This document shows positions 62,343-64,000 of a stretch of 64,000 bases of DNA, one piece after another. The position numbers and the translations under genes are program-made. The DNA lies in contig NZ_JAPEPZ010000001.1 of NCBI RefSeq assembly GCF_026339875.1, positions 1,922,001-1,986,000 of the forward strand, written 5' to 3'. Each line of letters starts with the position of its first letter. Position 1 is the stretch's first letter. This DNA is from Streptomyces sp. NBC_01571 (GTDB taxonomy: Bacteria > Actinomycetota > Actinomycetes > Streptomycetales > Streptomycetaceae). Below the pieces are notes generated by a model. That model saw nothing but the letters and a program-made list of their open reading frames with translations. It was not told where the DNA came from and made no database searches.

Positions 62343-63959
62343 CTACGCCAAGTCTGCGTCGCTGACGTACATATCCCTGCGGCGGATGAAAGAAAAGGCG
62401 ACCAGCGCGCCGACCGCCGCAACGATCATGCACACCACCATGGCATTGTGCAAGCCGTCCGTGAACGCGGTGCGAGCGGCGAGAGCGACGCGTGCGGCGA
62501 TCTCGGGGTCCGGGATGCTCGCGACAATTTGCCTTGACCCTCCGGCAGCCACTGTGTCTCCGATGTTACCGCCGAGAGCGCGGCCGGATGGGGATGCATC
62601 GAAAAGGTGACTCACCCGAGCCTGAAAGAACGCACCTATGGCAGCAATTCCCACGGCCGTCCCAACCTGAAGAAATGTCTCATTCATCCCCGATGACATT
62701 CCTGATTTTTCCGGCTTGACGAGGGAAATAGCCAAGGAGGCGCGAGGCGGTTGAAACAGCCCCATGCCCAGGCCCAGCAGGATCATACTTGGCAGCAGTG
62801 CGGTCCATCCACTGTTCGGAGTGACCAGCAAAACCAGCCCAATTCCCGCAGAGATGGCTGAGAGGGATGCGCCGAGGAGAATAGCCGGCGGCACCTTTTC
62901 GGTCAGCAACCCCACGACGCCGGCCGCGATGAACAGGGTGAGAGTCAGGGGTAGGAAGCGGACGCCGGCCTGCCAGGCGGTCAGGCCGAGTTCGTTTTGC
63001 ACATAGGAGATTTCCAGGAATATGGCGGCCATCTGCGCTGCCGCACACAGGATGGTCACGACCGAGAAGCCCATGAATGTGCGGTTGTGGAACAGTGAGA
63101 GGTCGAGCATGGCACGCTCGCCCAACCGGCGTTCGAGGACGAAGAATGCTCCGAATAGAATGACGGAGGCGGCAAAGCAGGCCACGATGACCGGGCTTTT
63201 CCAACCTTCTGCTTCGCCACGGAGGAATCCGAGCACCAGCAGTGCCAGGGCAAAACAGAAGGTGACCAAGCCAGACCAGCCCACGGGGCGCGGAGCGGTC
63301 TCCCTTGACTCTTTCACGCGCGAGAAGGATATGATCAGTGCGAGAATTCCGACGGGTACGTTGATCAGGAAGATATACCGCCAGGACACCGAGGTCAGTG
63401 CACCTCCGATGAGCGGGCCGAAGGCGATGGCCAGTCCCACCACACCGCCGAAGACACCGAATGCTTTGGCCCGGTCCTTGCCTTGGTACTCCTGTCCTAT
63501 CAGTGCGGGTCCAACGGCGAACAGCACCGAACCACCGATGCCCTGGACTGCCCGGGATAGCGAGAGCATTTCCACATTGTGGGAGAGTCCACAGGCGAGG
63601 GATCCAAGAATGAAGACGATAAAGCCGATGTTGAAGGTGCGCTTGCGTCCCGATCTGTCTGCGATCGATCCGGCTGTGAGGAGAAAGATGGCCAGCCCGA
63701 GCGCGTACGCATCCAGGACCCATTGCAGCGCTGGGAAAGAGGAATGAAAATCGGCCCGGATGTCAGGAAGTGCGACGTTGACGACTGTAAGGTCGAGTAT
63801 CAGCATGAAGGTCGCCATAGCAACTGTGGCTAGGGTCCAGCCACGTCCACGCGTGGCCCCACCAGTGGTAGTTGTGAGATCTGGCGAGTCGGGGAGAGCC
63901 TCGTCACGACGGGAGGCCATTCCCCGGGGCCCCGTGGTCTGGTGAACGGAATCGGGCAT
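62343..63959 (-). CDS. DHA2-family MFS drug exporter, 538 aa
   Basis: A 14-span proton-driven exporter of the EmrB/QacA type. Motif A-like GSIADRSGRKRTF follows span 2, motif C-like GPLIGGALTSVSWRYIFLIN is in span 5, and the D-x4-NVALP sequence LDLTVVNVALPDI is in span 1. ATG 63959 has GGAGA upstream. Its codons use A/T in third positions more than the neighbours, suggesting separate transfer. The stop lies 20 bp from IS1380 element B. Substrate unknown; it could export a P450-modified metabolite, but linkage is weak. Confidence 0.9.
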   Translation of the reverse strand: MPDSVHQTTGPRGMASRRDEALPDSPDLTTTTGGATRGRGWTLATVAMATFMLILDLTVVNVALPDIRADFHSSFPALQWVLDAYALGLAIFLLTAGSIADRSGRKRTFNIGFIVFILGSLACGLSHNVEMLSLSRAVQGIGGSVLFAVGPALIGQEYQGKDRAKAFGVFGGVVGLAIAFGPLIGGALTSVSWRYIFLINVPVGILALIISFSRVKESRETAPRPVGWSGLVTFCFALALLVLGFLRGEAEGWKSPVIVACFAASVILFGAFFVLERRLGERAMLDLSLFHNRTFMGFSVVTILCAAAQMAAIFLEISYVQNELGLTAWQAGVRFLPLTLTLFIAAGVVGLLTEKVPPAILLGASLSAISAGIGLVLLVTPNSGWTALLPSMILLGLGMGLFQPPRASLAISLVKPEKSGMSSGMNETFLQVGTAVGIAAIGAFFQARVSHLFDASPSGRALGGNIGDTVAAGGSRQIVASIPDPEIAARVALAARTAFTDGLHNAMVVCMIVAAVGALVAFSFIRRRDMYVSDADLA

Positions 63960-64000
63960 TGCGTTGTCTCCAGGTGGGATGTTGTGGTGGATTAGGCGTT

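Overview
The window is high-GC actinobacterial DNA, almost certainly Streptomyces. It carries an SsgA-like sporulation protein, a CYP107-type P450, a PucR-type regulator, typical streptomycete IS families, GTG starts and long perfect hairpins used as terminators. No rRNA, tRNA or CRISPR array was seen. Positions 1 to about 47,150 look like part of a large plasmid, phage-plasmid or integrative element, because the genes are mostly hypothetical and those that can be recognised concern DNA metabolism or remodelling. Positions 47,600 to 64,000 look like ordinary but IS-riddled accessory or chromosome-arm DNA.

Layout. 1-2,675 (+): two hypothetical proteins and an HU-family protein. 2,696-5,053: an IS701-family element with a passenger HTH gene. 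5,081-6,675 (-): three small membrane proteins and a Phd/RelE-like toxin-antitoxin pair with an operator-like palindrome. 6,873-31,122 (-): a long series of tightly coupled small genes (ATGA/GTGA overlaps), many with CxxC motifs, plus P-loop, HNH, AAA+ and SsgA-like proteins. Many of these genes carry single-base frameshifts, nonsense codons or a 46-bp duplication. This series is interrupted at 11,062-17,893 by a four-level nest (IS5-family element containing a group II intron containing an ISAs1-family element containing a second copy of itself) and at 21,464 by an IS1182-family copy.

31,409-47,141 (mostly -): intact large genes, most closed by its own perfect hairpin. They are an SF1 helicase, a two-module ClpB-like AAA+ protein, a MIDAS (vWA) protein beside a MoxR AAA+ ATPase, an archaeo-eukaryotic-type primase, a possible ssDNA-binding protein, a LysM membrane protein and hypotheticals. 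An IS3-family element, a TetR regulator, an HsdM fragment and a striking set of three abutting hairpins (34,422-34,501) lie among them. Together these read as a replication/chaperone module of an uncharacterised large replicon; that assignment is inference.

47,645-64,000: an ATP-dependent DNA ligase broken by TAG in motif V, a PucR-type regulator, an XRE regulator with a membrane protein, and a P450 enclosed by IS1182 and IS1380 elements that all sit at CTAG sites. The second IS1380 copy is itself split by an IS110 element. A DHA2 MFS exporter closes the window.
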